A DNA stretch of 64,000 nucleotides from Paragorgia papillata (lineage: Eukaryota > Cnidaria > Anthozoa > Scleralcyonacea > Coralliidae). Position numbers and translations under genes: made by a program. The DNA lies in the NCBI GenBank assembly GCA_035771165.1, contig JAWNZC010000470.1, positions 3,076,501 to 3,140,500 of the forward strand, given 5' to 3'. Every line of letters starts with the position of its first letter. Position 1 is the stretch's first letter. The notes under the pieces were generated by a model that saw only the letters and a list, made by a program, of their open reading frames with translations, did no database searches and was not told the DNA's origin. Shown piece by piece: positions 63,300 to 64,000 of the stretch.

Positions 63300-64000
63300 G
63301 TATGTTTATTTTATGGCTTTATAATATAATATCATTATCCTGAGTTCTGATTGGTCAAAGCACGGTCCGTAAAAATGCGTATTTAGACTACGATCAGTCT
63401 TCTTACGTAGGTGGACCGCTGTCCCGGATGTTCTTTTTGCTGTTTAAAATTTCTAAGGTTTTCACACTAATTTTGTTACAATAAGTATCGAAACACTTGA
63501 AATAGGCAAATAAACGATATTAACCTCGTTTACTCGATCTGTACGACAGTACGAGAAAACATCAGACTTTTTTTTACATCAGACATCGTTTGTTTTTTTA
63601 CGAACCATGCGGTTCGTTTCGCATTAGCAAGACCTCAGCGTGATATTTTCCCTTACAGACCTCGTTCTCGGTTAATAATTTCGAAATAGATGCGTTTCGA
63701 TCGGGCGCGCGTTTCGCTTTATTAGTATAGCGACACGGGTATCTTATTTTCATAGAGGGATTACAAGTGTTATTAATAGAGTTAATGATTCTATATGAAA
63801 TTAGGCCTGTCCACAAAATGCTCGAAATTTTGCAAAAAGTTGCTTAAAAAATTATTAAATTTTGCTTAAAAATTGCTCATTTTTTCAAAAACGTTGCCAG
63901 GTTTTAAGAAAGTTGCTCAAGGTTGCTAGTTCATTTGCTCTGTCAATTAGGTACCACAATGTTTTTGAAAATGTGAGAACAATTGCCTTGATAAAAGTCA

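Overview
The window reads as nuclear DNA of an invertebrate animal. It is AT-rich and intron-rich, very dense in small inverted-repeat elements (MITEs), and contains Penelope-like, LINE, SINE and Helitron remnants. A cnidarian, probably an anthozoan, is my best guess from the repeat style and gene families; this is inference. No bacterial, CRISPR or operon features are present.

Four protein-coding genes can be assembled exon by exon with consistent splice phases. (1) A plus-strand GPR143 (ocular albinism 1)-like seven-transmembrane receptor runs from the left edge to 15939; its first exon lies outside the window. (2) A minus-strand gene for an unrecognised 197-residue protein lies at 20923-25565. 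(3) A plus-strand class C (GABA-B type) GPCR ends at 40530, with a candidate start at 26969 and an acidic C-terminal tail. (4) The first 14 coding exons of an EPS15/EPS15L1-type endocytic adaptor, with three EH domains, lie at 46266-63299 and continue off the right edge. Two introns, one in each of genes 1 and 2, use GC-AG splice sites.

The introns and intergenic stretches are mostly mobile DNA. The last GPR143-like intron holds a nested pair of Helentron/Helitron2-like elements. The inner one encodes a protein with a 2A-like NPGP motif, a herpesvirus-tegument-type (C76-like) cysteine peptidase signature and a DUF6570-like Helitron domain, broken by a frameshift and a stop. Penelope-like element remnants occur at 6.5-7.3, 24.4-24.6, 42.7-42.9 and 51.8-55.9 kb. 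Three of these lie in (TA)n tracts, and intact-looking hammerhead ribozyme motifs are readable at 6.5, 7.2, 42.7 and 55.6 kb. At 55.6 kb the inverted terminal repeat begins exactly at the predicted ribozyme cleavage site.

Other landmarks are MITEs with clear target-site duplications, a 3.15 kb TTAA-flanked fold-back element, a 50/54-bp minisatellite inside a MITE, an intronic satellite split by a LINE, and very long microsatellites. The genes themselves have no evident joint pathway; two are receptors and one is an endocytic adaptor, and I see no sign that their neighbourhood is functional.
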